A DNA stretch of 64,000 nucleotides, taken from JASLEW01 sp035544895. GTDB taxonomy: Bacteria; Acidobacteriota; Thermoanaerobaculia; Multivoradales; UBA5704. The stretch is taken from assembly GCA_035544895.1 (NCBI GenBank), contig DASZZM010000004.1, forward strand, positions 10,038 to 74,037, given 5' to 3'. Within the stretch, counting starts at the first letter, position 1; every line of letters starts with the position of its first letter. Below the pieces are notes generated by a model that saw only the letters and a list, made by a program, of their open reading frames with translations, did not search any database and was not told the origin of the DNA. Positions 32,177-39,881 of this stretch are shown one piece after another. Position numbers and translations under genes: made by a program.

Positions 32177-34179
32177 GCGAGATCACGCCCCACCACTCCC
32201 TCTCCGCGCTCGAGAACGTTCTCGTCGCCCGCGCCGGTCGGCGCGAAGGACGAGAGATCCGCTTCCGCTGCCCCGCCCACGACGACACCCACCCGTCGGC
32301 GCGCTGGAATCCGGGCAAGGAAACCTGGTTCTGTGACGTCTGCCTCACCGGCGGCGGGCGCCTCGACCTGCTCCGCCGCCTCGGCCTCGACGATGCGACA
32401 GACGGCAACCGCCACCGCTCCGGCACGATTGTCGCCACCTATCCCTACCACGACACCGCCGGCCATCTCCTTTACGAGATCGTCCGCCTCTGTCCCAAAG
32501 GCTTCCGCATCCGTCGTCCCGCCGCCGGCGGCGGCTGGACCTGGAACCTCGGCGGGGTCCGCCGCGTCCTCTACCGCCTCGTCGATCTTGCGGCCGCCGT
32601 CGCCGCCGGCAGCCCGGTCTTCCTCGTCGAGGGCGAAAAGGACGCCGACGCCCTGGCCCGCCTCGGCCTCGCCGCCACCACCAGCCCGGGCGGCGCCGGC
32701 AAGTGGCACGCGGACTACGCCGAGCCCCTGCGCGGCGCCCAGGTCGTCCTCCTGCCCGACAACGACGAGCCCGGCCGCCGCCACATGGAAGAGGCCGCGC
32801 GCACCCTGGCGCCGCTTGCCGCCAGCCTCCGCCTCCTCGCCCTGCCCGGGCTCCCCGAACGCGGCGATGTCTCCGACTGGCTCGCCGCGCAGGCCGCCGC
32901 GACGCCCTCGCCCGACGCGCTGCGCGCCAGGCTCCTCGAGCTCGTCCGCCGGGCTCCGGCCTGGCCCGCGCCGCCCCCGCTCACCTTCGCCGACTTCCCG
33001 GGCCTCATCTGCACCCGCGACATCGAACCCCGCGCCATCCGCTTCCTCTGGCGGCCCTATCTCCCGCTCGGCAAGATCACCCTCCTCGAGGGCGATCCCG
33101 GCCAGGGCAAGAGCTGGCTCACCACCGCCCTCGCCGCCTACGGCTCGACCGGCAGAGCCCTGCCCGGCGGTCCGCCCACCGCTCCCTTCCGCACGCTCTT
33201 TTTGACCGCCGAGGAGGGCCTCAACGACACCCTGCGCCCCCACCTCGACGCCTTCGGCGTCGACCACGACTTCGTTTTCGTCTACGACCAGCTGCCCTGC
33301 CTGGCGGCCGAAAGGGACCTCACAACCCTCGACCGCCTCTTGGGCTTCCTCGACCCGCGCCTGCTCATCGTCGATCCCATCGTCGCCTTCATCGGCGCCA
33401 GGACCGATCTCTATCGCGCCAACGAGGTCCGCGCGGTCCTCGCTCCCCTGGCCAAGCTCGCCGACCGCCACGACTGCTCGCTGCTCGGACTGCGCCACCT
33501 CAACAAGGTCAAAGCCGGGCGCAGCATCTACGCCGGCCAGGGCTCGATCGACTTCACCGCCACCGCCCGCTCGGTTCTGCTCGCCGGCTCGGCTCCCGGC
33601 GACCCCAACCACTTCGCCCTCGTCCACATCAAGTGCAACCTCGCCCCCCTCGGACCCGCCTGCGGCTACGCGATCGAAAACAACGCCTTTGCCTGGACCG
33701 GCGTCAGCCGCCTGACCGCGGCCGACCTCCTCGCCGCCGAATCCCGCGCCGACGACCGCGGCGCCGAGGACGCGGCCCGCGCCTTCCTGCGCGACACCCT
33801 GGGCCCCGGCCCGTGCCCTGCGCGCGACCTCTTCGCCGCCGCCCAGGAAGCCGGCATCTCCGCCCGCACCTTGAAGCGCGCCAAGCTCAGGGAAGGAGTC
33901 CTGTCGGCGCGCCAGGGCTTCGGCCCGGGCAGCGCCGTCTCCTGGAGCCTCCCCGGCCCGCCCCATCGCGGGCCAGCGAGCCCATCGGGCACCATACAGG
34001 GCCAACTTCCCATACAGGGCCACGGTCCCATACAGGGCCACGCGCGCATACAGGGCCATACACAAAGTTGGCCCCCTATGGAGCCAGGCACCTCCCCGCA
34101 ACCCGCCGAGCCCGACCCGGACCAGCCCCGGCCGGACGGCGAACCGGCCACCGAACCCGGCAAGGCGGTCCTCCTGTGA
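32173..34179 (+). CDS. Primase-helicase: zinc finger, TOPRIM and RepA-like AAA ATPase
   Basis: A 668-residue replication protein. Domains in order: a CHC2-type zinc finger (C33, H36, C54, C57), a TOPRIM core (E153 in LVEGEKDADAL, D196 and D198 in LLPDNDEPG), and a RepA/RecA-like ATPase with Walker A GDPGQGKS (about 307-314), a Walker B strand LLIVDPIVAF near 396, and LLGLRHLNK. This is the plan of plasmid and phage primase-helicases. The C-terminal tail contains four tandem 18-bp DNA repeats (33993-34064), which make the protein read IQGx four times. It is in operon with parB and the next gene (overlapping starts). It probably primes and unwinds the excised circle for replication. Confidence 0.88.
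   Translation: MSEITPHHSLSALENVLVARAGRREGREIRFRCPAHDDTHPSARWNPGKETWFCDVCLTGGGRLDLLRRLGLDDATDGNRHRSGTIVATYPYHDTAGHLLYEIVRLCPKGFRIRRPAAGGGWTWNLGGVRRVLYRLVDLAAAVAAGSPVFLVEGEKDADALARLGLAATTSPGGAGKWHADYAEPLRGAQVVLLPDNDEPGRRHMEEAARTLAPLAASLRLLALPGLPERGDVSDWLAAQAAATPSPDALRARLLELVRRAPAWPAPPPLTFADFPGLICTRDIEPRAIRFLWRPYLPLGKITLLEGDPGQGKSWLTTALAAYGSTGRALPGGPPTAPFRTLFLTAEEGLNDTLRPHLDAFGVDHDFVFVYDQLPCLAAERDLTTLDRLLGFLDPRLLIVDPIVAFIGARTDLYRANEVRAVLAPLAKLADRHDCSLLGLRHLNKVKAGRSIYAGQGSIDFTATARSVLLAGSAPGDPNHFALVHIKCNLAPLGPACGYAIENNAFAWTGVSRLTAADLLAAESRADDRGAEDAARAFLRDTLGPGPCPARDLFAAAQEAGISARTLKRAKLREGVLSARQGFGPGSAVSWSLPGPPHRGPASPSGTIQGQLPIQGHGPIQGHARIQGHTQSWPPMEPGTSPQPAEPDPDQPRPDGEPATEPGKAVLL
33993..34064 (+). 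repeat. Four tandem 18-bp repeats (iteron-like)
   Basis: Four units in perfect 18-bp register share the 12-bp core CATACAGGGCCA; the last six bases vary. The array is flanked by an inverted repeat, GGGCCAACTT (33999-34008) and AAGTTGGCCC (34065-34074). It lies inside the 3' end of the primase-helicase gene. Regular spacing at under two helical turns is typical of iterons bound by replication initiators. Confidence 0.75.
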
Positions 34180-34559
34180 CCCGGCAGGTCGCGCAACTCC
34201 TCGCCGAGCTCTCCGCGCGCGGCGTCACGCTCGAGCCCGCCGGGTGCTTCCTGCGCGTCAGCCCTCCCTCGGCCCTCACCCCCGACTTGCTCGCTCGTCT
34301 CCGCGAGCTCAAGGGCGAGATCCTCTCCCTTTTCCTCGCTCCCTCTTCCGTCCACTCCGTCGTCCGCCTGGCCGTCCCCACCGCCGCCGAACGCGACACC
34401 CTCGCCGCCCTTGCCACCTGCCCCGGCCTCCGCCGGCCCGCCCTGGCGGCGGCCACGCACCTCCGCCGCGACGCCCTCGACGACGCGCTCTCCCGGCTCT
34501 GCGAGCGCCGCGAGATCACCATCGGCGCCGACGGCCGCTGTCACCTTGTCGTGCACTGA
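34176..34559 (+). CDS. TubC_N docking-domain-like protein
   Basis: A 127-residue protein with a GTG start overlapping the primase-helicase stop. Residues about 5-55 (QLLAELSARGVTLEPAGCFLRVSPPSALTPDLLARLRELKGEILSLF) match the TubC N-terminal docking domain, a small helix-strand module first known from megasynthases. The second half (AERDTLAALATCPGLRRPALAAATHLRRDALDDALSRLCERREI) looks like a winged helix. TubC_N-like proteins are common next to primase genes of integrative elements. The likely role is as an adaptor that docks the primase-helicase; this is inference. Confidence 0.75.
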   Translation: MTRQVAQLLAELSARGVTLEPAGCFLRVSPPSALTPDLLARLRELKGEILSLFLAPSSVHSVVRLAVPTAAERDTLAALATCPGLRRPALAAATHLRRDALDDALSRLCERREITIGADGRCHLVVH

Positions 34560-34577
34560 TTGCCCTGGAGACCGCAC

Positions 34578-34943
34578 ATGAGAACAACGAAAACCCTCTC
34601 AGCGCCTCCCCTCCCCTCCCCTTCGCTATCAAAGCCCTCAGCAGGCGGAAGAACCGACGCCACCGCATCGGGTGCAAGCGAGACCTCGCCCGCTACCGGC
34701 CCGTTCTTCACGGTCCGGCAGATCGCCGAGCGGCATCCCGCCTTCGGCGTGCGCACGCTCCGGCACTGGATCACCAATGCCGCTCCCCGGCATGCCTGGA
34801 AGGACCGCCGCGCCGTCATCCTTCCCGGCAACGGCTTCGATACCGTCATGGTCCGCGTAGGCCGGAGGATCTTCATCAACGAAGCGGCCCTGTTGGCCTG
34901 GCTCGCTCGAGGATCCACCCAGGGCTCGAAACTGGATAGGTGA
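34578..34943 (+). CDS. Excisionase-like DNA-binding protein
   Basis: A 121-residue protein with GGAG before the ATG. After a flexible Ser/Pro-rich start, residues about 42-115 read FFTVRQIAERHPAFGVRTLRHWITNA, then RVGRRIFINEAALLAWLAR. This is the MerR/AlpA-like helix-turn-helix found in excisionases: T-V-x-x-I-A, a recognition helix, and a wing (R-V-G-R-R-I-F-I) leading to a W-L-x-R end. Its place near hicBA and the integrase at the element end supports a role in excision. Confidence 0.72.
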   Translation: MRTTKTLSAPPLPSPSLSKPSAGGRTDATASGASETSPATGPFFTVRQIAERHPAFGVRTLRHWITNAAPRHAWKDRRAVILPGNGFDTVMVRVGRRIFINEAALLAWLARGSTQGSKLDR

Positions 34944-35104
34944 AGGCCCACGGCAAAGTGGTCAGGCTCGCGTGGGAGCGGAGGTAGGCACCCGACGAGC
35001 AGCCGCCCTGGCTCGCGGTGGGCGCGTCTGTCGCCTTCTCCGCAGGTGGCTGGAGCGGACGCCGGCAAGGACGAGCTGATAGCATCGAAACGAGGAGGCC
35101 GCCG

Positions 35105-35308
35105 ATGAAACTCAAAGTGGTCGTCCACGAGGCAGAAGAGGGCGGGTTCTGGGCTGAGGTGCCCGCGATCCCAGGCTGCGCCACCCAGGGCGAAAACTTC
35201 GAGGAGCTGCTTCAGAACCTCTACGAGGCGGTGGAGGGCTGCCTCTCCGTGGACCTCGAGCCGGCCGAGGAGTCGGGCCGGCAGCGCGTCATCGAAATCG
35301 CAGTATGA
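35105..35308 (+). CDS. hicB: HicB antitoxin (copy 2)
   Basis: A 67-residue short HicB, nearly identical to copy 1 at 5987 (a handful of substitutions such as K to E and QG to EE). GAGGAGGCCGCCG precedes the ATG. HicB proteins block the HicA ribonuclease. It overlaps hicA by four bases (ATGA). The upstream 45 bp (from GGCAAGGACGAG) are also conserved between both copies, so the promoter probably moved with them. Confidence 0.92.
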   Translation: MKLKVVVHEAEEGGFWAEVPAIPGCATQGENFEELLQNLYEAVEGCLSVDLEPAEESGRQRVIEIAV

Positions 35309-35511
35309 AGTCCCTCTCCCGGAAGGACCTGGCGAAGCTGCTCGAGCAGCGGGGCTGGGTCCTCCGCCGGGTCCATGGCAGCCATCACATCTACATGAAA
35401 CCTGACTCTGAGGTGCGGCTGTCGGTCCCCATTCACGCCAACCGGTCGCTCAAGACCGGGCTCCTCCGGCATCTCCTGAAGATGGCAGGGATCTCTGAAG
35501 ACGAGACTTGA
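35305..35511 (+). CDS. hicA: HicA mRNA interferase toxin
   Basis: An intact 68-residue HicA with the double-stranded-RNA-binding-like fold: KDLAKLLEQRGWVLRRVHGSHHIYM, where the His in GSHH is the catalytic residue, then VSVPIHANRSLKTGLLRHLLKMAGI. HicA cleaves mRNA without ribosomes. The frame is complete here, in contrast to the frameshifted copy at 6187. It lies directly before the convergent integrase gene. Confidence 0.92.
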   Translation: MKSLSRKDLAKLLEQRGWVLRRVHGSHHIYMKPDSEVRLSVPIHANRSLKTGLLRHLLKMAGISEDET

Positions 35512-35545
35512 CGATAGGGCTCAGCGGGGGTTGCTCCACGTCGCC

Positions 35546-36604
35546 TCAGCCCGCCGGCGCCGGCGCCGGCTTGAGGAACTTTTCCGTCATCCTGCCGACC
35601 ACGGCTGCCGTGTGCTGCTCGGCAAGGTGCGCATAGCGCTTCACCATCGCCAGGGTCTTGTGGCCGAGAACCGCCGCGATCTCCGGCGCCGTCGCCCCCG
35701 ACATGGCGAGATAGGAGGCGCAGCAGTGCCTCAGGTCGTGGAACCGGAAGTCCTCGAGGCCGGCAGCCTCCACCGCCTCCCCCCACGCGTCGCGCGGGAA
35801 CTCCACGCCCCCTCTGCGACTGGCGAAGAGATACTCCCTGCCCGCCGGCCGCGTCTCTGCGAGCCCGCGCACCACGTCGAGGGCGAGACCAGTCAACGCG
35901 AGCGACCGGCGCTCACCGTTCTTGGTGTGGTGGAGGATCGCCGACCCGCGCCCCAGGTCGACATCCGACCAGCGTAGGCCCATGAGCTCTGCCTGCCGGG
36001 CTCCGGTGCCGATCGCCAGGACGACCAGAGGGTACAGCCGCCGCTCCCGGCTGGCCCGGCTGCTCTCGAGCAGCCTCCCGAGCTCTTCGTCCGACAGGTA
36101 CACCACCCGGCCGCGCGGCTCCGTCAGCCGGCGCACCTTCCGGCACGGGTTCGACTCCATCCATGCCCACTCTTTCTCCGCGATCGTGAAGACATGCGAC
36201 AGCGCCGCCAGGTAGCGGTTGCAGGTGGCCGGCGTCGTGCCGCCCCGCGGGCCCCCGCGCTCCGCCAGCCGATCCCGCCACTGCGCGATGAGCCGGGGGC
36301 TCAGGTCCGCCAGCAGCTCGGCGCCGAGCTTCCCCTTCCACCAAGCGAGATAGGGCACGCGCTTGCGATGCGGCTTGACGTCCCGGCAATAGCGCCCGAT
36401 GGCTTCGGCCAGCGTGTGCCGCCGTTCGGCGACCGCCACTGAATACCGCCCCGACTTGAGCGCCCCTTCCGTCTGCCGCGCCCAGTCCCGAGCATCCGCC
36501 CTGCTCGAGAACGTCGCCACCGCGGGCGGATACCCCTTGAGCCGCACCTGGACCAGGTAACGAGTCTCGCCCTTTCTCGTCGTCCGTCTGCTGATGCTAG
36601 GCAT
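35546..36604 (-). CDS. int: Tyrosine recombinase (integrase) of the element
   Basis: A 352-residue phage-type integrase. The start is the ATG behind GGGAGGGTCAG rather than one 12 codons upstream. The N-terminal arm-binding domain is short and basic (PSISRRTTRKGETRYLVQVRLKG), followed by the SAM-like core-binding domain (about 60-165). The catalytic domain shows Arg in GTGARQAELMGLRW, HDLRHCCAS (H-x-x-R), GHKTLAMVKRYAHL with the nucleophile Tyr, and a His upstream of it. It sits about 100 bp from the tRNA-Tyr att site and transcribes away from it. It is expected to integrate and excise the 6.5-36.8 kb element. Confidence 0.95.
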   Translation of the reverse strand: MPSISRRTTRKGETRYLVQVRLKGYPPAVATFSSRADARDWARQTEGALKSGRYSVAVAERRHTLAEAIGRYCRDVKPHRKRVPYLAWWKGKLGAELLADLSPRLIAQWRDRLAERGGPRGGTTPATCNRYLAALSHVFTIAEKEWAWMESNPCRKVRRLTEPRGRVVYLSDEELGRLLESSRASRERRLYPLVVLAIGTGARQAELMGLRWSDVDLGRGSAILHHTKNGERRSLALTGLALDVVRGLAETRPAGREYLFASRRGGVEFPRDAWGEAVEAAGLEDFRFHDLRHCCASYLAMSGATAPEIAAVLGHKTLAMVKRYAHLAEQHTAAVVGRMTEKFLKPAPAPAG

Positions 36605-36636
36605 CTGACCCTCCCGTCGCAGCCAGAATTCTACCG

Positions 36637-36660
36637 GCACTGTGACAGGAGTGCAACTTG
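36637..36660 (+). repeat. 24-bp direct repeat, possible integrase arm site (right)
   Basis: Identical to 6679-6702 at the other end of the element. It lies between the integrase start and the tRNA, about 50 bp from the att core, and may also overlap the integrase promoter, which would let the integrase repress itself. Confidence 0.55.
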
Positions 36661-36708
36661 GAAGGAAGGGAGCTAAACAGGCTGTCGAGCTAAACCACTG
36701 ATTCTTAA

Positions 36709-36763
36709 TGGTGGAGGCGCGAGGATTCGAACCTCGGTAGGGCTTAGCCCGGCAGATTTACAG
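36709..36763 (-). repeat. attR: Right attachment-site copy within tRNA-Tyr
   Basis: This is the 55-bp match to 6506-6560. It covers the anticodon-to-CCA half of the intact tRNA gene, so integration here preserves tRNA function. Confidence 0.9.
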
Positions 36764-36795
36764 TCTGCTGCCATTGTCCACTCGGCCACGCCTCC
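36709..36795 (-). tRNA. tRNA-Tyr (anticodon GTA)
   Basis: Read on the minus strand, GGAGGCG and CGCCTCC pair perfectly as the acceptor stem, followed by discriminator A and an encoded CCA (36709-36711). The anticodon loop reads CTGTAAA, giving anticodon GTA. The T arm has GGTTCGAATCC, and there is a long variable arm, as expected for bacterial tRNA-Tyr. It serves as the integration target of the element to its left. Confidence 0.96.
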
Positions 36796-36932
36796 AAAAG
36801 AACTGCCCTCGCCGGCTTCCCAGACAGTCTTTCGCGCTGGCGGCTGGGCTTGCTGCGCAAGCGCCGGCGAGATCGATAGCTTTCTCTGGTGTCCCTGGCG
36901 CTTGCCCGGCGCCGCCGGTGCTCTTAGACTGC

Positions 36933-36953
36933 GGATGCACTTACGGTGCATCC
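36933..36953. other. Hairpin upstream of tRNA-Tyr and the efflux operon
   Basis: GGATGCAC-ttacg-GTGCATCC is a perfect 8-bp stem with a 5-nt loop, in the 240-bp gap between the tRNA 5' end and the TolC-like gene. A second pair, TCGCCGGC and GCCGGCGA, lies near 36811 and 36861. No T-run follows, so the role is open. Confidence 0.35.
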
Positions 36954-37018
36954 TGGAATCGATGGGCAGTATAGCCGCAACCGTCCGCGGGCTCAAGGCG
37001 CCGCAACTCAGTCTGGCT

Positions 37019-37047
37019 CATAACCTATTGAATAAATGAGAGTTATG
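37019..37047. promoter_or_regulatory. Inverted repeat over the efflux-operon start
   Basis: CATAAC (37019-37024) and GTTATG (37042-37047) form a perfect 6-bp dyad 17 bp apart in an AT-rich patch that overlaps the first gene's start. It could be an operator for the metal-efflux operon. Confidence 0.3.
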
Positions 37048-38484
37048 CAGCCGACGAGCGGCGCCAGATGGCGCGTTGGAGGAGCCAGGCGGCGGCGGGC
37101 CGCCGCGCTTCGCCTGGCGCTGCTCCTGGCGGCCGGCGGTGCGGCAACAGCGGCATTCGCCGCGCCGCCGCCTTCCACCGCGGCGGCTCCGCCGGGCCGC
37201 GGCTCGCTGGCGGACGATCCCTTCGCGGGCCAGCCGCGGCTCGAGCGCGAGGCCCTTCTGCGGGCGGTCGTCGAACGCAATCCCGGACTCGAGGCCCTGC
37301 GCCAGGCCTGGCGGGCTGCGGCTGCGCATCGCCTGGAGCAGGGGGGACTCCCCGATCCGACCGTCGCGCTCGAGGTGACGCCTTTCGCGGGTGGGGGCGC
37401 CGCGCCGTTTGCCGAGATCATCGACCTGCGCCTGCCGCTTCCGCTCCCGGCGCGGCGGCGCCTGCGCGTTGGCGCGGCGGAGGCAGCGGCGGCGGCCGCT
37501 CTTGCGGGCTATCGCGCGGCGCAGGTCGAGCTGGTGGCCGCGGCGTCCCTGCTCTACGACGATTACTACATGGCCTACCGCTCACTGGCCATCAGCGACG
37601 AGCACCTGCGGCTGGCCGAGGAGCTGCGGCGCGCCGCCATGGGCCGCTACGCCGCCGGCCTGGCGCCGCAGCAGGACCCGCTCCAGGCCGAGGTCGAAGC
37701 CGCGCGGCTGCTCCACCGCCGCGGTGAGCTGGAGCTGGAACGCGATCTCATCGCCATCCGCATCCAAGGTCTGGTGCATACCGCGGCCTCGGGCCCGCTG
37801 CCGCCGCCGCCGGAGCAGCTTCCCTTGCCGCCGCCGGCGGCCGGCGCTACGCTGGCCGGCGCCCCGCTGGCCGGCGAGGAGGAGGCGGTGGCGGCGCATC
37901 CCGAGGTGGCCGCCCGCCGCGCCGCGGCCGACGCCTGGCGAGCCGACTATGAGCTGGCGCGGCTCGCGCGCCGCCCCGATCTCGAGGTCATGGGCAGCTA
38001 CGATTCGCGCTGGGGTCCGTCCGGCCAGCGCTTCATCGCCGGGGTGGCGATCGGTCTACCGGTGCGCGGCGAGCGCCTTGCCGCCGAGCGCGCCGTGGCC
38101 GAGGCCCGGGTGGCGCAAGCGGAGAGCGAGCGCGCCGCGGCCGAGGACCGTATCCGCGCCGCGGCCCGCGAGGCGGCCCTGCGGCTGGTTTTCGGCGGCC
38201 ACGTGCGCGAGATCTACGAGGAGCGGTTGAAGCCCGCCTCGCGCGATCAGCTGCGCGCCGCCCGCGCCAGCTTCGAGGTCGGCCAGGGAACTCTGCAGGC
38301 GGTGCTCGAGGCCGAGAGGAACTTGCGGGAGGCCGAGCTGGGCAGCGAGCAGGCCCTCGTCGACCTCTACCGGCGGCAAACCGAGCTCGACCGCGCCCTG
38401 GGCCGGCTGCCCGCGGGTCTCGATCTCGGCCCCGCGCTCTCCGTCCCGGGCGCGTCCACCGGCCGCGTGCCCGGCGCACCATGA
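37036..38484 (+). CDS. cusC: TolC/CusC-type outer-membrane efflux channel
   Basis: A 482-residue outer-membrane factor. The signal peptide ends near AATAAFAAPP. The body shows two repeats of the OEP fold: LLRAVVERNPGLEALRQAWRAAAAHRLEQGGLPDPTVALEV, long helices with an ALAGYRAAQVELVAAASLLYDDYY signature, and the second repeat starting HPEVAARRAAADAWRADYELARLARRPDLEVMGSY. The C-terminal helix has FEVGQGTLQAVLEAERNLREAELG. The start is ATG 37036 or, with a slightly better ribosome site, ATG 37045. It is the first gene of a three-gene heavy-metal RND operon and carries metal ions across the outer membrane. Confidence 0.88.
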   Translation: MRVMQPTSGARWRVGGARRRRAAALRLALLLAAGGAATAAFAAPPPSTAAAPPGRGSLADDPFAGQPRLEREALLRAVVERNPGLEALRQAWRAAAAHRLEQGGLPDPTVALEVTPFAGGGAAPFAEIIDLRLPLPLPARRRLRVGAAEAAAAAALAGYRAAQVELVAAASLLYDDYYMAYRSLAISDEHLRLAEELRRAAMGRYAAGLAPQQDPLQAEVEAARLLHRRGELELERDLIAIRIQGLVHTAASGPLPPPPEQLPLPPPAAGATLAGAPLAGEEEAVAAHPEVAARRAAADAWRADYELARLARRPDLEVMGSYDSRWGPSGQRFIAGVAIGLPVRGERLAAERAVAEARVAQAESERAAAEDRIRAAAREAALRLVFGGHVREIYEERLKPASRDQLRAARASFEVGQGTLQAVLEAERNLREAELGSEQALVDLYRRQTELDRALGRLPAGLDLGPALSVPGASTGRVPGAP

Positions 38485-38530
38485 TGTTAGTCCGCATGCT
38501 TCAGACGCGTTCTGCCGGAGACGACCTGTG

Positions 38531-39847
38531 ATGAGCTCCAACGAGCCGGGCACGCCGCCCGCCGCGTCCGCCCGCCGGCGGGTGCACGTAGTGACGGCGA
38601 TCATCCTGGTGGCCCTGCTCCTCGTCTTCCGGGGCGCCATCAGAGCCTGGTTCAGCGGCAAGCCCGCCGCCGGCGCCTCTGCCAGTGTGACCTCACCCGG
38701 CGGCCCTTCCGCCCCTGGGCAGCGCGACGAAATCGCCTACTACACCTGCTCCATGCATCCCGCGGTGCGCCAGCACGGCCCGGGCAAGTGCCCGATCTGC
38801 GACATGGACCTGATCCCCGTCCGCCGCGCCGAGACGGCGAGCGGCGTGGTGGTGCTCGACGACGGGCGGCGGCAGGAGATCGGCATCCGTACCGGCCTGG
38901 TCGAGCGGCGGCGGGCGGCCGAGAGCATCCATGCCGTCGGCAAGGTGGCCTTCGACGAGAGCCGCCTGGCGGACGTCACGGTCAAGGTCCAGGGGTTTGC
39001 CGGCAGGCTGCTGGTCTCCCAGGTCGGACAGCGGGTGGCGCGCGGACAGGTGCTGTGCATGCTCTACAGCCCAGAGATCTACCTGGCCGAGCGAGAGTAC
39101 CTGGCGGCGCTGGCCAGCCAGCGCGAGGCGCGGCGCACCGCCGTCCCCGACCGCGCCGACGACCTTCTCGCCGCCGCGGCGCAGAAGCTGCGCCTCTGGG
39201 ACGTGGACGAAGGCGTGATCACCCGCCTCAACGAGCGCGGCGAACCGGACAAGGAGATCCCGGTGCGCTCTCCCGCCTCCGGCGTGGTGATCGCCAAAGA
39301 CGTCGTCCAAGGCGCCGCCGTCCAACCCGGAATGAAACTCTACCGCATCGCCGGCCTCGACCGGGTATGGGTCGATGCGCAGGTCTACCAGGCCGACCTG
39401 CCGCGCGTGCGCGCGGGCCAGCAGGCGACGGTGCGCCTCTCCGCTCTTCCCGGCAGGGAGCTCTCCGGAAGGGTCGCCCTGATCTTCCCAACCCTCGACC
39501 CGGCGAGCCGCACCGCGCAAGTGCGCATCGCCCTCCCGGGCCCGGTCCATGGCTCCCCGGCGCTGCTGCCGGACATGGTTGCCGAGGTCGAGCTCGGCGC
39601 GGCGCAGGGCGAGGTCCTGGTGGTCCCCGACGGCGCCGTGCTCTATACCGGACCCCGGACGCTGGTCTTCGTCGACGAAGGGGGCGGGCGCTTCCGCTCG
39701 CGCGAGGTGCGGCTCGGGGCGAGATCCGGTGACGTCTACACCGTGCTGTCCGGCCTCGCCGCCGGCGAGCGGGTGGTCACCTCCGGCCAGTTCCTGCTCG
39801 ATGCCGAGGGACGGCTCAAGCGGCCCGCCGCGGGGCCGGACCGGTGA
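38531..39847 (+). CDS. cusB: CusB-type periplasmic adaptor with heavy-metal-binding domain
   Basis: A 438-residue membrane-fusion protein. After one membrane anchor (about 18-36), residues about 70-98 (YYTCSMHPAVRQHGPGKCPICDMDLIPV) are the heavy-metal-binding domain of Cu/Ag adaptors, with M-H-P and C-P-x-C-x-M. Then come the beta-barrel and lipoyl halves (VQGFAGRLLVSQVGQRVARGQ), a helical hairpin (YLAEREYLAALASQREARR) and IPVRSPASGVVIAKDVVQGAAVQPG. It links the pump to the outer-membrane channel and hands metal to it. ATG 38531 is chosen; a GTG three bases earlier is possible. Confidence 0.92.
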   Translation: MSSNEPGTPPAASARRRVHVVTAIILVALLLVFRGAIRAWFSGKPAAGASASVTSPGGPSAPGQRDEIAYYTCSMHPAVRQHGPGKCPICDMDLIPVRRAETASGVVVLDDGRRQEIGIRTGLVERRRAAESIHAVGKVAFDESRLADVTVKVQGFAGRLLVSQVGQRVARGQVLCMLYSPEIYLAEREYLAALASQREARRTAVPDRADDLLAAAAQKLRLWDVDEGVITRLNERGEPDKEIPVRSPASGVVIAKDVVQGAAVQPGMKLYRIAGLDRVWVDAQVYQADLPRVRAGQQATVRLSALPGRELSGRVALIFPTLDPASRTAQVRIALPGPVHGSPALLPDMVAEVELGAAQGEVLVVPDGAVLYTGPRTLVFVDEGGGRFRSREVRLGARSGDVYTVLSGLAAGERVVTSGQFLLDAEGRLKRPAAGPDR

Positions 39848-39881
39848 GCGCGGCGAGGCCGGCGGCAGAGAGCCGCTGACG

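Larger units (their letters stand above)
6561..36763. mobile_element. Integrative mobilizable element in tRNA-Tyr, about 30 kb
   Basis: The element runs from the end of the left att copy to the right att copy inside the intact tRNA-Tyr gene. From right to left it carries integrase, hicBA, an excisionase-like protein, a TubC_N-like protein, primase-helicase, ParB, a UPF0175/DUF3368 toxin-antitoxin pair, a MobF relaxase with an RHH accessory protein and a probable oriT. The cargo is the tubulin/actin/ZorAB-like cluster. I see no type IV secretion or coupling-protein genes, so transfer would need a helper. The backbone (25.2-34.6 kb) is visibly more C-rich on its coding strand and higher in GC than the cargo (19.9-24.6 kb), which suggests a separate origin for the cargo. 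Confidence 0.85.

Noticed and set aside
33993..34064. CRISPR array
   Set aside because: Unit length is 18 bp with a 12-bp core and 6-bp variable parts, too short for repeat-spacer structure, and it lies in a coding frame with no cas genes.
31648..34101. 817-codon minus-strand frame opposite parB and primase-helicase genes
   Set aside because: Same kind of antisense shadow; no domain is seen.
6561..36763. Calling the element a self-transmissible ICE or a prophage
   Set aside because: No type IV secretion, coupling-protein, capsid, terminase or tail genes are visible.
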